A stretch of DNA of 64,000 bases from Hyphomicrobiales bacterium (GTDB taxonomy: Bacteria > Pseudomonadota > Alphaproteobacteria > Rhizobiales > Xanthobacteraceae): assembly GCA_009377755.1 (NCBI GenBank), contig WHTM01000012.1, forward strand, positions 1 through 64,000. The letters run 5' to 3'. The position numbers were made by a program, and so were the translations under genes. Positions within the stretch are counted from its first letter, which is position 1, and each line of letters starts with the position of its first letter. Positions 8,773 to 17,817 of the stretch are shown piece after piece. The notes beneath the pieces were generated by a model that saw only the letters and a program-made list of their open reading frames with translations, was not told the origin of the DNA and did not search any database.

Positions 8773-8824
8773 CGAGTACCCGCTTTCGTTGAAGCCTGAT
8801 TCGCACGTGGCCATGCTTCGAGAC

Positions 8825-8970
8825 GCGTTCCTCGCGTTCCGCGAGGAACGGCTCCTCAGCATGAGGTTGATGATGTTGAACGACCTCATCCTGAGGAGCC
8901 CGCCGAAGCGTTAGCGAAGGCGGGCGTCTCGAAGGCCTCATCCTGAGGTGCCCGAGGGCCTCGAAGGATG
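8825..8970. repeat. CTCATCCTGAGG-type interspersed repeats
   Basis: The 318-base gap between eipB and the next gene is mostly repeat. CTCATCCTGAGG occurs at about 8885 and 8938, with inverted fragments (CCTCAGCATGAGG at about 8850) and CCGCCGAAGCGTTAGCGAAGG-like cores, plus GTCTCGAAGG. A better-preserved relative lies at 60190-60306. This is a widespread mobile-looking repeat of Rhizobiales intergenic DNA. Confidence 0.7.
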
Positions 8971-9090
8971 GCCCGGAGCACGGATTCGCGAAAGCAAGGA
9001 CGAGCGCGTCAAGGCGTGGCGCATTGTGCCGCCGCGCTCTCCTGGTACCCTTATACTTGCTGGGGGGCCAGCCAACCAGGAGAGCACATC

Positions 9091-9867
9091 ATGCCGTACC
9101 CGACATTCGCGCGCGCCGTCCTCGGCGCCATCGTTATTCTGTTGCTGCAACTCGCGCCGGCCCAGGCGCAGTTTTCCTTGTTTGTCGCCACGTCCGGGGC
9201 TGACGCCGACACTTGCTTCAGCCCGGCCACGGCCTGCCGGACCTTACAAAGGGCGCTCGACGCTGCCCCTGCCGGCAGCAAAATCATTGTGCTCGATTCC
9301 GACAGCTTCGGTTTCGTCACCATCAACAAGTCGATCGCCATCGCTGCGACGGGGGTTCACGCTAATGTCTTCGGCAGCAGCGCGACCCAAATCACCATCA
9401 ATGCCGGGCCGAACGACGCGGTCTACCTTGAGGGTCTGGCCATGGGGCGAACCGTCCTCTCAGGAGCCAACAGCGGGATCGAGTTCAACAGCGGCGGCAA
9501 GCTGCACGTGCGCAATTGCGTGATCCGCAACTTCGGCACCGCCGGCATCGATATCCGGGGGGCCGGGTCGAAGCAGGTCTTCATCTCCGATTGCACGATC
9601 GCGAACAACCGGCACGGCATCTTGGCGCGGCCCGGGAACGGAAACGCCCTCGTCTTCCTCGATCGCGTCACCGTCGAAGGAAACCTGCGCGACGGCGTCA
9701 GGTCGCAGGGCAGCGGCGCCACGGTCCGCCTCAACAATTCGACCATCACCCACAACGGCACCGGCTTAGCTCGGATGAACGGCGGCAGGCTAATCTCGTT
9801 CGGCAACAACGCTATCCGCGACAACGACACGGACGGCGCGCCCACGGCGACGCAGCCTCTGAGGTAG
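9091..9867 (+). CDS. secreted right-handed beta-helix repeat protein
   Basis: The product is 258 residues with a signal peptide (hydrophobic run then APAQAQF). After that the sequence is a series of short rungs rich in Asn and Gly (HVRNCVIRNFGTAGIDIRG, VFISDCTIANNRHGI, VRLNNSTITHNGTG), the pattern of pectate-lyase-like parallel beta-helices. The opening FVATSGADADTC resembles a family of extracellular beta-helix proteins. AGGAG precedes ATG 9091. No catalytic residues are obvious; binding or degradation of a surface polysaccharide is possible but not shown. Confidence 0.75.
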   Translation: MPYPTFARAVLGAIVILLLQLAPAQAQFSLFVATSGADADTCFSPATACRTLQRALDAAPAGSKIIVLDSDSFGFVTINKSIAIAATGVHANVFGSSATQITINAGPNDAVYLEGLAMGRTVLSGANSGIEFNSGGKLHVRNCVIRNFGTAGIDIRGAGSKQVFISDCTIANNRHGILARPGNGNALVFLDRVTVEGNLRDGVRSQGSGATVRLNNSTITHNGTGLARMNGGRLISFGNNAIRDNDTDGAPTATQPLR

Positions 9868-9960
9868 TGGCGGCCGGGTGGGCGCCCACCCTCGGTTCGG
9901 TCGCGCCGGTGGGGGCAACCCTTGTGGTTGCCCCGATGCATCATCGACTTCAATCCGAAC
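9868..9960. repeat. GC-rich intergenic repeat
   Basis: GGGTGGGCGCCCACCC is a perfect inverted repeat just after the beta-helix stop. It is followed by GTGGGGGCAACCCTTGTGGTTGCCCC, which is also self-complementary (GGGGCAACC with GGTTGCCCC) and could form a hairpin. It resembles the element at 1256-1352. It lies between convergent genes and may terminate either. Confidence 0.6.
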
Positions 9961-9970
9961 GGGATGCGCT

Positions 9971-11230
9971 CTACGTCTCCTCCGCCTCGTCCAGAGCAAT
10001 CCCCTTGATCACCGCGTCGCGGCCATAGCGTTCGCGCAACTTGTCGACGGCGGCTTCGGCTTCGGCGGTGCGGCTCTCGATGAAATCGGTGGTGCCCGGG
10101 CCGTCGGTGAGCGCGCTGACGCCGATGCCGATCAGGCGGAAGGCGGTGCCGTTTGCTTCGCGCGCCAGCAGGTCGCGCCCGGCGGCAAAGATGGTCGCGG
10201 CGAGCTGGGTCGGATGGCCGAGCGAGCGCGCCCGGGTGCGGAGCTGGAAGTCGGCCGTCTTCAGCTTCAGCGTCACGGTCGCGCCTGCCAGGTCCGCGGC
10301 CTTGAGCCGGGCCGAGACCTTCTCCGTCTGCAGCCACAGCCGCCGCTCCAGCGGCCGGAACCCGGAAATGTCGCTTTCGAAGGTCGTCTCCGACGAGACG
10401 CTCTTGGCCTCGCGGTCGGGACTGACACGCCGCGCGTCGATCCCGCGCGACAGCCGGTGCAGGCGCAGGCCCTCTTCGCCGTAGCGGCGCATCAGATCGG
10501 CGGGCTCTGCGTGCTGGAGATCGGCGATGGTGCGGTATCCATTGCGCGCGAGCCGCGCCTGCGTCACCTGGCCGACGCCGAAAATGGCAGAGACCGGCCG
10601 CGGCGCGAGGAACGCCGCCGCCTCGGCTTGGCCGAGCACCGCGTAGCCGCGCGGCTTGTCGAGATCGGAGGCGATCTTGGCCAGGAACTTGTTGTTCGAC
10701 AGCCCGATCGAGACCGTGATCCCGATCTGTTGCTCGACCGTGCGCGCGAAACGCGCGAGCGTCTTGGCGGGCGGCATGCCGTGCAGGCGCTCGGTGCCGG
10801 AAAGATCGAGAAACGCCTCGTCGATCGACAGCGGCTCGACCAGCGGCGTGAGGTCCAGCATCAGCGTGCGCACCTCGCGGCCGACGCGTGCGTATTTCGC
10901 CATGTCGGGACGCACAACGGTGGCATTCGGACAGCGCCGGAGCGCCTCGAACATCGGCATAGCCGAATGAATCCCAAAGGTGCGCGCGATATAACAGCAC
11001 GCGGCGACGACCCCGCGACGTCCGCCGCCGACCAGCACCGGCTGGTCGGCAATCGCCGGGTTGTCGCGCTTCTCGATCGTCGCGTAGAACGCGTCGCAGT
11101 CGATGTGCGCGATCGCCAGCGTGGCGAGTTCGGCATGCCGGATAAGCCGCGGCGAGCCGCACGACCGGCAGCGGGGGGCGCCGTCGGTTGTGTCCTGCAG
11201 GCAATCGCGGCAAAAGCCGGGCATGGTCAT
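9971..11230 (-). CDS. dinB: DNA polymerase IV family protein (Y-family, DinB) with N-terminal Cys4 motif
   Basis: An error-prone translesion polymerase. Catalytic acidic residues are visible in AHIDCDAFYATIEKRDNP and in SIDEAFLDLSGT; the little-finger region contains KSVSSETTF, the Pol IV signature. Before the polymerase domain is a short CRDCLQDTTDGAPRCRSCG stretch, a four-Cys probable zinc knuckle found in an alphaproteobacterial DinB subgroup. The frame is open to 11314, but Met 11230 or 11224 immediately precedes the zinc motif. It is a single gene, convergent with the beta-helix gene. Confidence 0.88.
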   Translation of the reverse strand: MTMPGFCRDCLQDTTDGAPRCRSCGSPRLIRHAELATLAIAHIDCDAFYATIEKRDNPAIADQPVLVGGGRRGVVAACCYIARTFGIHSAMPMFEALRRCPNATVVRPDMAKYARVGREVRTLMLDLTPLVEPLSIDEAFLDLSGTERLHGMPPAKTLARFARTVEQQIGITVSIGLSNNKFLAKIASDLDKPRGYAVLGQAEAAAFLAPRPVSAIFGVGQVTQARLARNGYRTIADLQHAEPADLMRRYGEEGLRLHRLSRGIDARRVSPDREAKSVSSETTFESDISGFRPLERRLWLQTEKVSARLKAADLAGATVTLKLKTADFQLRTRARSLGHPTQLAATIFAAGRDLLAREANGTAFRLIGIGVSALTDGPGTTDFIESRTAEAEAAVDKLRERYGRDAVIKGIALDEAEET

Positions 11231-11357
11231 TTCCGCTTGCGGTTCGCCACCACGATTGAGTGGATTCGCATTCCGGCGGATACTCGCTGGTGCGGAGCCT
11301 CGGGGGAACGCCAAGAGAGCAAATTACCCCATTTCCCCCGAATTGGGAGGAGATGCT

Positions 11358-11678
11358 ATGCCTAAGTATCTGATCCAGGCATCCTACAACGCTGAGGGTC
11401 TCAAGGGCTTGCAGAAGGAAACGGCGTCCGGCCGTCGGGCCGCAGTGACCAAGGCGGTTAAAGGTCTCAAAGGCAAGGTCGAGAACTTCTACTACGCGTT
11501 GGGAGAGGATGATGTCGTCGTCATCGTCGACCTGCCTGATAACGCCAGCGTCGCGGCGCTGGCGCTGAGCGCATCGGCGTCGGGCACGGTTCGCACCAGG
11601 ACCACGGCGCTGTTGACCGTCGAGGAGACGGACGTGGCCCTGAAGAAGAGGGTCGGCTACCGCCCACCCGGAGGGTGA
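11358..11678 (+). CDS. GYD domain protein
   Basis: The 106-residue product contains the GYD-domain pattern (YLIQASYNAEGLKGL at the start, FYYALGEDDVVVIVDLPDN in the middle). The function of this small dimeric domain is not established. A strong ribosome site, GGGAGGAG, lies just upstream of ATG 11358. Its 3' end overlaps the convergent DUF3572 gene by 22 bases. Confidence 0.82.
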   Translation: MPKYLIQASYNAEGLKGLQKETASGRRAAVTKAVKGLKGKVENFYYALGEDDVVVIVDLPDNASVAALALSASASGTVRTRTTALLTVEETDVALKKRVGYRPPGG

Positions 11679-11953
11679 CGCCGGCCAAGCACCTCGCACG
11701 CAGCGGGGATGTCGAACGGGTTGATGCCTGCTTCCGTGGCGAAGGCGACGAGCAGCGCGTCGTCGCCCGACAGATAGTCGAGCACGCCGACGAGGAAATG
11801 TGGTTCGCGCGCCACGGCCCTGATCAGGTCAGGGCCGATTCCGGTTGCCGCGAGAAACGGGCCGCTTCGCTCGTGATCTGCGGCGATGAAGGCAAGCGCT
11901 TGAATAGCCAGTGATTGTGCGTCTTTTTGTGTCGGCGGAAGGCGCTGTTTCAT
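11657..11953 (-). CDS. DUF3572 family protein
   Basis: The 98-residue small acidic protein carries the DUF3572 pattern LAIQALAFIAADHER...FLAATGIGPDLIR and FLVGVLDYLSGDDALLVAF. It is conserved next to divK-pleD in related genomes, as I recall. The function is unknown. It is divergent from divK and tail-to-tail with the GYD gene, overlapping it by 22 bases. Confidence 0.78.
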   Translation of the reverse strand: MKQRLPPTQKDAQSLAIQALAFIAADHERSGPFLAATGIGPDLIRAVAREPHFLVGVLDYLSGDDALLVAFATEAGINPFDIPAACEVLGRRHPPGGR

Positions 11954-12077
11954 CGGTCTTGTTTGCGTTTCTGAAAGGAATGCGCGTTAGCCTGCCGAAG
12001 GGTCGCGCCGGAAGGCGCGGCGGACCTTTGGGCATATAGCAACCGACAACGGCCCGAGGAGCACAGAGGGGCGGGGG

Positions 12078-12449
12078 ATGGCGAAAACCGTCCTGATCGT
12101 GGAAGACAATGAGCTCAATATGAAGCTCTTCCATGATCTCTTGGAAGCACATGGCTACGACACCATCGGCACCCGCAACGGTGTCGAGGCGCTGGACCTC
12201 GCGCGCAAGCACCATCCCGACCTCATCCTCATGGACATCCAGCTTCCCGAAGTGTCCGGTCTCGAAGTGACCAAATGGCTCAAAGATGATCAAGATCTCA
12301 AGGCCATTCCGGTGGTCGCGGTGACCGCCTTCGCCATGAAGGGCGACGAGGAACGGATTCGCGAGGGCGGCTGCGAGGCGTATTTGTCCAAGCCGATTTC
12401 GGTAGGGAAGTTCATCGAAACCATCCGCCATTTTCTCGGCAACGCATAG
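12078..12449 (+). CDS. divK: cell-cycle response regulator DivK
   Basis: A single-domain CheY-like receiver of 123 residues. The acidic pocket is in IVEDNELN, the phospho-acceptor Asp in [13 protein letters not shown] (about residue 53), the Thr in [11 protein letters not shown] and the Lys in LSKP. In Caulobacter DivK is phosphorylated by the PleC/DivJ system and controls CckA and DivL; it also activates PleD and PleC. It lies 12 bases upstream of pleD, the conserved operon. Confidence 0.92.
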   Translation: MAKTVLIVEDNELNMKLFHDLLEAHGYDTIGTRNGVEALDLARKHHPDLILMDIQLPEVSGLEVTKWLKDDQDLKAIPVVAVTAFAMKGDEERIREGGCEAYLSKPISVGKFIETIRHFLGNA

Positions 12450-12461
12450 GGAGAAGCGTCG

Positions 12462-13835
12462 GTGACCGCACGGGTTCTTGTCGTCGACGACGTATCCGCC
12501 AACGTCAAGTTGCTGGAGGCGCGGCTGTCCGCGGAATACTTCGACGTCGTGACCGCCATGAGCGGCTTTGAGGCGCTGTCGGTCTGCGAACGGGCCGAGT
12601 GCGATATCGTCCTGCTCGACGTCATGATGCCGGACATGGACGGCTTCGAGGTCTGCCGCCGCATCAAGAACAATCCGGCGACCCACTACATTCCGGTGGT
12701 GATGGTGACGGCGCTCGACCAGCCGTCCGACCGGGTGCGCGGCCTCGAGGCGGGGGCCGACGACTTCCTCACCAAGCCGGTGTCAGACGTGGCGCTGATC
12801 GCCCGCGTGCGCTCGCTCGCGCGGTTGAAGATGGTCACCGACGAACTGCGCATGCGCGCGGTCACCTCCAAGGAGATCGGTATCGAAAACCCCTCGCTCG
12901 AGGCGGTGGTTGAAACCGGCCGCAACGGCCGCGTGCTGGTGGTCGACGACCGGCAGGCGTCCTACGAGCGGCTCGCCACGATGCTGGCGGCGGAGCACCA
13001 GGTCGATGTCGAGCCCGATCCGAACGAGGCGCTGTTCCATGCCGCCGATGGCGACTACGACCTGTTGATCGTTTCGCTGGCGCTTGAGAATTTCGATGCG
13101 CTGCGGCTGTGCAGCCAGGTGCGCTCGCTGGAGCGGACCCGCAATCTTCCGATTCTTGCGGTGTCCGACGCCGACAACAACGCGCGGCTGGTGCGTGGAC
13201 TGGAAATCGGCGTCAACGACTATCTGCTGCGCCCAGTCGACAAGAACGAGCTGCTCGCCCGCGCGCGCTCGCAAATCCGCAAGAAGCGCTATACCGAGCG
13301 GCTGCGCGACAACGTGCAAATGTCGATCGAGATGGCGATCACGGATGCGCTGACCGGGCTATACAACCGCCGCTACATGGAGACCCACCTGTCGACGCTG
13401 ATCGATCAGATGCTGGGCCGCGGCAAGCCGCTCTCGGTGCTGATCGTCGACATCGACTACTTCAAGGCGGTCAACGACAATCACGGGCACGATGCCGGCG
13501 ACGACGTCCTGCGCGAGTTCGCGATGCGCGTGCGCAAGTCGATCCGTGGCATCGATCTCGCCTGCCGCTACGGCGGCGAGGAATTCGTCATCGTCATGCC
13601 GGAAACCGACATGACGGTCGCGACCATGGTCGCCGAACGCCTGCGCCGCCGGATCGCGAGCGACCCATTCTCGATCGGCCAGGACCAGAACAAGATCGAG
13701 GTGACGATCTCTATCGGCATCGCCGCGCTCAGCGATGCCAAGGACACGGCGGCCGCGATGCTCAAGCGTGCCGACCAGGCTCTCTACCGCGCCAAGCGCG
13801 ACGGGCGCAACCGCGTCGTCCCGTCGGCGGCGTAA
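12462..13835 (+). CDS. pleD: diguanylate cyclase response regulator PleD
   Basis: 457 residues from a GTG start: receiver 1 with phospho-acceptor Asp in IVLLDVMMPDMDG, a second, adaptor receiver (VLVVDDRQASYERL), then a GGDEF domain with the active-site variant YGGEEF and NHGHDAGDDVLREF. It makes c-di-GMP from two GTP when phosphorylated. An I-site RxxD is not obvious at the usual spot five residues before GGEEF (RGIDLACRYGGEEF contains RGID), so product inhibition is plausible. It is co-transcribed with divK. Confidence 0.93.
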   Translation: MTARVLVVDDVSANVKLLEARLSAEYFDVVTAMSGFEALSVCERAECDIVLLDVMMPDMDGFEVCRRIKNNPATHYIPVVMVTALDQPSDRVRGLEAGADDFLTKPVSDVALIARVRSLARLKMVTDELRMRAVTSKEIGIENPSLEAVVETGRNGRVLVVDDRQASYERLATMLAAEHQVDVEPDPNEALFHAADGDYDLLIVSLALENFDALRLCSQVRSLERTRNLPILAVSDADNNARLVRGLEIGVNDYLLRPVDKNELLARARSQIRKKRYTERLRDNVQMSIEMAITDALTGLYNRRYMETHLSTLIDQMLGRGKPLSVLIVDIDYFKAVNDNHGHDAGDDVLREFAMRVRKSIRGIDLACRYGGEEFVIVMPETDMTVATMVAERLRRRIASDPFSIGQDQNKIEVTISIGIAALSDAKDTAAAMLKRADQALYRAKRDGRNRVVPSAA

Positions 13836-13915
13836 CGGTCGATCACCGCCGGGGACCGCGAGCGGCGCCACGGTGCTTTGTCGATCAACAATTCCAACAA
13901 ACCCTGCCACAATCC

Positions 13916-13940
13916 GTCAACCTTAACCCTTTAGGTTGAC
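13916..13940. repeat. perfect 8-bp inverted repeat downstream of pleD
   Basis: GTCAACCT and AGGTTGAC are separated by TAACCCTTT. No T-run follows directly, so it is not a standard terminator on its own; together with the next hairpin it could shape the 3' end of the divK-pleD transcript or bind a protein. Confidence 0.5.
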
Positions 13941-13950
13941 GAAAGCTGAT

Positions 13951-14007
13951 GCGTATCAAAGCGTTACGGAGGGTTGATTTCCCGTCCAGTTTCGATACGC
14001 TTTTTTT
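13951..14007 (+). terminator. probable rho-independent terminator after divK-pleD
   Basis: GCGTATCAAA pairs with TTTCGATACGC (one bulged base) around a loop of about 30 bases and is followed by seven T residues. It is about 115 bases past the pleD stop. The large loop lowers confidence. Confidence 0.55.
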
Positions 14008-14283
14008 CGCAGAAACGTGGCGGAGCCGGGCTGCCGGATGCGACGCCGCATCCTGATTGCCCGTCAACCGTTTGAAAACCCTGCGGATGCTCCAGGTCCG
14101 CCGCATCCCCTGGGTCCCGTGGGGTTCGGTCGGTGCGGGAGCGGTGAAGAGTGGCCTCCTCATACCACCGCTTCCGCCCGGCCACCCGTCCGGCCGGGCG
14201 CAGAACGACTTATCCGCATCACCGCCGAGTTTGGCACAGCCTGTCCGCAGGCTGCTGCGCGCAGCACCTGCTGGCCGCGCCAG

Positions 14284-14312
14284 CAAAGAGGGCGCCACCC
14301 CCGGGGCGCCCC
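14284..14312 (-). terminator. rho-independent terminator of rpmG
   Basis: Read on the minus strand: GGGCGCC, an 8-base loop, GGCGCCC, then TCTTT. It lies 25-50 bases past the rpmG stop. Confidence 0.75.
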
Positions 14313-14336
14313 TGGTTAATCCAACGCGCCGGATCG

Positions 14337-14504
14337 CTATTTGATCTTGGCTTCCCGGAACTCGACGTGCTTCCTGGCGACCGGATCGTATTTCCGCTTG
14401 GTCAGCTTCTCGGTCATCGTCCGCGAGTTCTTCTTGGCGACATAGTAGAACCCGGTGTCGGCGCTCGACACGAGCTTGACCTTGATGGTGACGGCTTTGG
14501 CCAT
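14337..14504 (-). CDS. rpmG: 50S ribosomal protein L33
   Basis: A 55-residue protein with the L33 pattern ([37 protein letters not shown]). The frame continues upstream, but Met 14504 gives the exact family length. It lacks the Cys pairs of the zinc-binding L33 form, so it is the zinc-independent C- type. A strong hairpin terminator follows. Confidence 0.92.
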   Translation of the reverse strand: MAKAVTIKVKLVSSADTGFYYVAKKNSRTMTEKLTKRKYDPVARKHVEFREAKIK

Positions 14505-14616
14505 GGTGTCCTCGGACGGTTGAGGCTGGGCGGGAGCTAGACCACGGCCCGAGCCGGATTGCCTGAAAACTAGCGATAGATCGGCGGATGTCAAGAAATC
14601 CGCGTGAATCAGCGCT

Positions 14617-15363
14617 TTACAGCATGTCGCAGACGAACTTCCGATTGAGCATCCGGTAGAACGGCACCGGCAGATCGTGGCTCAGGCCGCCGCGAATGCG
14701 TGCCTCGAGCTCCTCGAGCACCACACCGGTGATCTCCGGCATGTCGAGCCGGCGTGCCTCTCCGAGCGGCAGCCAGACGACCTCGATCAATTCCGCCTCC
14801 GGCCCGGTCACGCCTTCGACCCGGTGCCGCGCGCGGTCGACATCGGCCGCGAAGAAGCGGGTGTCGTAGCGGCGGGGACGCCGCGGCGGCGTGATCGCGC
14901 GAGCGATGAAATGCAGGCCGGCGAGGTCGGGCACGATACCGTTCGGCGCGAAATCCTGCCAGCGGCCGTCCGGATTGTCGGGCGCGTCGGCGCGGCGCGA
15001 GCCGATGAGCAGCCCGGTCTCCTCGAAGCATTCGCGGATCGCGGCCAGGGCCAGCGCCCGCGCCTTGCTCCGGCTCGCCTTGGGCATTCCCTTCATCAGC
15101 CTCGCCTCGATGCGCGGATCGAGCGCACCTTCGGCCGACAGCAGGCGGTCCGCCGGGTCCAGGCGGCCCCCAGGGAACACGAACACGTCCGGCATGAAGG
15201 CGTGGCGCGCGTGCCGCCGTCCCATCAGCACTTTGGGCTTCGGGCCGGAGCGGTCAAGCAGGATCAGCGTGGCGGCGTCGTGCGGCCGCTGGTTCGGATG
15301 CGACATGTCGCGCGTCACGCGGGTGAGCCGTTCGGTGCGGGTTTCGCCGGTGGATTCCGTCAT
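14617..15363 (-). CDS. Nudix hydrolase
   Basis: A 248-residue pyrophosphohydrolase with an incomplete-looking but recognisable Nudix box: GGRLDPAD further upstream, and [14 protein letters not shown] carrying the REx2EExG catalytic core. The N-terminal [21 protein letters not shown] is typical of the alphaproteobacterial NUDIX family next to rnr. The start overlaps the rnr stop (ATGA); Met 15306 is an alternative. The substrate is unknown. Confidence 0.85.
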   Translation of the reverse strand: MTESTGETRTERLTRVTRDMSHPNQRPHDAATLILLDRSGPKPKVLMGRRHARHAFMPDVFVFPGGRLDPADRLLSAEGALDPRIEARLMKGMPKASRSKARALALAAIRECFEETGLLIGSRRADAPDNPDGRWQDFAPNGIVPDLAGLHFIARAITPPRRPRRYDTRFFAADVDRARHRVEGVTGPEAELIEVVWLPLGEARRLDMPEITGVVLEELEARIRGGLSHDLPVPFYRMLNRKFVCDML

Positions 15364-17654
15364 CGTCGTCGTGCTTGCCGTGACTGCGGCCGCTTCGGGC
15401 GGCGTGGTTTCTGTCGTCCCCGCTCCGGCCGGCCGGAGCGGATCTTTCCCAGCTTTCGACCGGCCTTGCCGTCCGACAGCATCTCGAAACGCAGCGCGCC
15501 GGCGACCGGCGCCGCCTCGACCAGCCGCACGCTGACGGCATCGCCGAGCCGGTAGGTCGCGCCCTTGGCGCTGCCGACGAAGGCATGCGCCGCCTCGTGG
15601 TAGCGGAAGTAGTCGTCGCCGATCATGCGTGCCGGGATGAAGCCGTCGGCGCCGGTGTCGTCAAGCTTCACGAACAGGCCCGCGCGCGTGACGCCCGAGA
15701 TATGGCCCTCGAATTCCGCACCGACCCGGTCGGCAAGGAAATGCGCCAGCAGTCGATCGAAGGTCTCCCGCTCGGCCCTCATGGCGCGCCGCTCGGCGGC
15801 GGAAATCTGCGCCGCGATCTCGCCGAGCGAGCGCACGTCGGCGTTGTCCGGCAATACGCCGGCACCGAGCTTGAGCGCGCGGATAATCGCGCGGTGTACG
15901 ATCAGGTCGGCGTAGCGGCGGATCGGCGAGGTGAAGTGCGCATAGCGGCGCAGGTTGAGGCCGAAGTGGCCGTAGTTCTCGGCGGCATATTCCGCCTGTG
16001 CCTGGGTCCGCAGCACGATCTCATTGACGAGCTTCTCGACGTCGCGCCCCTTCACGCGCGCGAGGATATGGTTGAATTGCGCAGCCCGAAGCGCGCCGGC
16101 CTTCGGCAGCGAGAGGTCGATCGTCTGCAGGAACTCGCGCAATGCGTTCACGCGCTCCATGTCCGGTTCGTCATGCACGCGGTAGATCAGCGGCACCCGT
16201 GCGCGTTCCAATGTCTCGGCGGCGGCGACGTTGGCGAGGATCATGAATTCCTCGATCAGCCGGTGGGAGTCGAGCCGTTCCGGCGTCATCACGCGATCGA
16301 CCGTATTGTGGGCGGTCAGGACGATCTTGCGTTCCGGGATATCCAGATCGAGCGGTGCACGCTCCTCACGTGCGCGCTTGAGAGCGCGATAGGTGGCATA
16401 GAGCGGCTCGAGAACCGAACCCAGCAGCGGCCCCGTGGTCTCGTCCGCCCACCCGTCGATTGCCGCCTGCGCCTGCTGGTAACTGAGCTTGGCGGCCGAG
16501 CGGATCAGCACGCGGTGGAAGCTGTGCGACCGCTTGCGCCCATCGGCGCCGACGATCATGCGCACGGCAAGCGCCGCGCGGTCGGCCTGCGGCTTGAGTG
16601 AGCAGAGATCGTTGGAGATGCGCTCCGGCAGCATCGGCACCACCCGGTCGGGGAAGTAGACCGAGTTGCCGCGGACGAGCGCTTCGCGGTCAAGCGCCGA
16701 CCCCGGCCGCACGTAGTCGCCGACGTCGGCAATCGCGACGTCGATGACGAAGCCGCTCGCGTTGCGCGGATCGCGATCCGGCGCAGCATGCACGGCGTCG
16801 TCATGATCCTTGGCATCCGCCGGGTCGATGGTGACGAAGGGAACGTCGCGCCAGTCCTCGCGGCCGGCGAGTGTGGCCGGCCTGGCAGCCTCGGATTCGG
16901 CCAGCGTTTCGCGCCGGAACACGTGCGGAATGCCGTGGGCGTGGATGGCGATCAGGCTGACCGCGCGCTCGTTCTTGAGCGAGCCGAGCCGCTCGACGAC
17001 GCGCCCTGGCGGCAGCCCATAACGGCCCGGGCGGGCGACCTCGACGGCGACCAAGTCGCCCTCCTGAGCCTCGCCGGCGAGGCCGGACGGAATCGAAAGC
17101 TCGCGGCCAAGCTGCTTCTTGTCGATCGGCTGCACCCGGCCGCCGCCGCCCGGCAGCGCCCGATAGATGCCAAGCACGCGATGCTTGGTGCGGTCAATCA
17201 GCTTGATCACTCGCCCGCTGTGGCGGATGCCGTCGTCGGGCTCGCCGGTTTCGGCGACTCGCAGCAGCGCGCGGTCGCCGACGCCGGCAGTCTCGCCCGG
17301 ACGGGCGCGGCGTGGCGTTGCGAGCCGAATCTTAGGGGGCTCGCCGTGCGCCTCCTCATCCCATTCCGTCGGGACCGCGATCAGCTCGCCATCGGCATCG
17401 CGGCCGGTGACGTCGGCGAGCACGACCGAGGGCAGGGCGCCGGCGTGGTGCAGCTTCTTGCGGCGCTGCTCGAGCCGGCCCTCGTCGCTCAATTCGCTCA
17501 GCATGTGCTTGAGCGTGGCCCGGTCGGCGTTCTTGAGCCCGAAGGCGCGCGCGATCTCCCGCGTCCCAATCTTGCCGGGCTGCGAGCCGATGAAGGCCAG
17601 CACGTCGTCCTTCGAGGGGATTGTCGGCTGCTTTTTGGTGGAAGGGTGGGCCAA
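15360..17654 (-). CDS. rnr: ribonuclease R
   Basis: A 3'-5' exoribonuclease of 764 residues. An N-terminal winged-helix segment is followed by cold-shock-like regions, then the RNB domain with VTIDPADAKDHDDAVHA (metal-binding aspartates). The S1 domain GHISGVTRAGLFVKLDDTGADGF comes next, and the Lys/Arg-rich tail helps unwind structured RNA. The first codon of the open frame is TTG at 17654. It forms an operon with the Nudix gene (ATGA overlap). A repeat separates it from topA. Confidence 0.93.
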   Translation of the reverse strand: MAHPSTKKQPTIPSKDDVLAFIGSQPGKIGTREIARAFGLKNADRATLKHMLSELSDEGRLEQRRKKLHHAGALPSVVLADVTGRDADGELIAVPTEWDEEAHGEPPKIRLATPRRARPGETAGVGDRALLRVAETGEPDDGIRHSGRVIKLIDRTKHRVLGIYRALPGGGGRVQPIDKKQLGRELSIPSGLAGEAQEGDLVAVEVARPGRYGLPPGRVVERLGSLKNERAVSLIAIHAHGIPHVFRRETLAESEAARPATLAGREDWRDVPFVTIDPADAKDHDDAVHAAPDRDPRNASGFVIDVAIADVGDYVRPGSALDREALVRGNSVYFPDRVVPMLPERISNDLCSLKPQADRAALAVRMIVGADGRKRSHSFHRVLIRSAAKLSYQQAQAAIDGWADETTGPLLGSVLEPLYATYRALKRAREERAPLDLDIPERKIVLTAHNTVDRVMTPERLDSHRLIEEFMILANVAAAETLERARVPLIYRVHDEPDMERVNALREFLQTIDLSLPKAGALRAAQFNHILARVKGRDVEKLVNEIVLRTQAQAEYAAENYGHFGLNLRRYAHFTSPIRRYADLIVHRAIIRALKLGAGVLPDNADVRSLGEIAAQISAAERRAMRAERETFDRLLAHFLADRVGAEFEGHISGVTRAGLFVKLDDTGADGFIPARMIGDDYFRYHEAAHAFVGSAKGATYRLGDAVSVRLVEAAPVAGALRFEMLSDGKAGRKLGKIRSGRPERGRQKPRRPKRPQSRQARRR

Positions 17655-17721
17655 GGATAGTTCCGCCGCGGCAATTGGGCCGTGATTGATCCCTACATGG
17701 CCCTTCGGCCGCGATTCCGCC

Positions 17722-17817
17722 AGCCGTCATTGTGTGAGCCCTGAGCGAAGCGGAGGGCAGAGCAATCCAGTCCTTCATGGAAGGGCCCCTGGATTGCTCC
17801 GCCTCCTCGCAATGACG
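17722..17817. repeat. intergenic palindromic repeat between rnr and topA
   Basis: GCGGAGGGCAGAGCAATCCAG pairs with CTGGATTGCTCCGCCTCCTCGC around TTCATGGAAGGGCC. The core AGCAATCCAG/CTGGATTGCT is a perfect inverted repeat, followed by CGCAATGACG. This type is widespread in Bradyrhizobium and Rhodopseudomonas intergenic DNA. Confidence 0.7.

Larger units (their letters stand above)
13836..14283. other. gene-free stretch between pleD and rpmG
   Basis: About 450 bases with no convincing reading frame; the frames present lack family signals and run across repeats. Apart from an 8-bp inverted repeat and a probable pleD terminator at the start, I see nothing recognisable. The GC-rich second half may be decayed coding sequence. 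Confidence 0.5.

Noticed and set aside
9423-11699. Minus-strand frame of 758 codons
   Set aside because: Overlaps dinB in another frame and is antisense to the beta-helix gene; Arg/Ala/Pro-rich with no motifs. The real gene is dinB.
13885-14298. 137-codon minus-strand frame between pleD and rpmG
   Set aside because: Overlaps the pleD terminator and repeat-like sequence; no ribosome site or recognisable motif.
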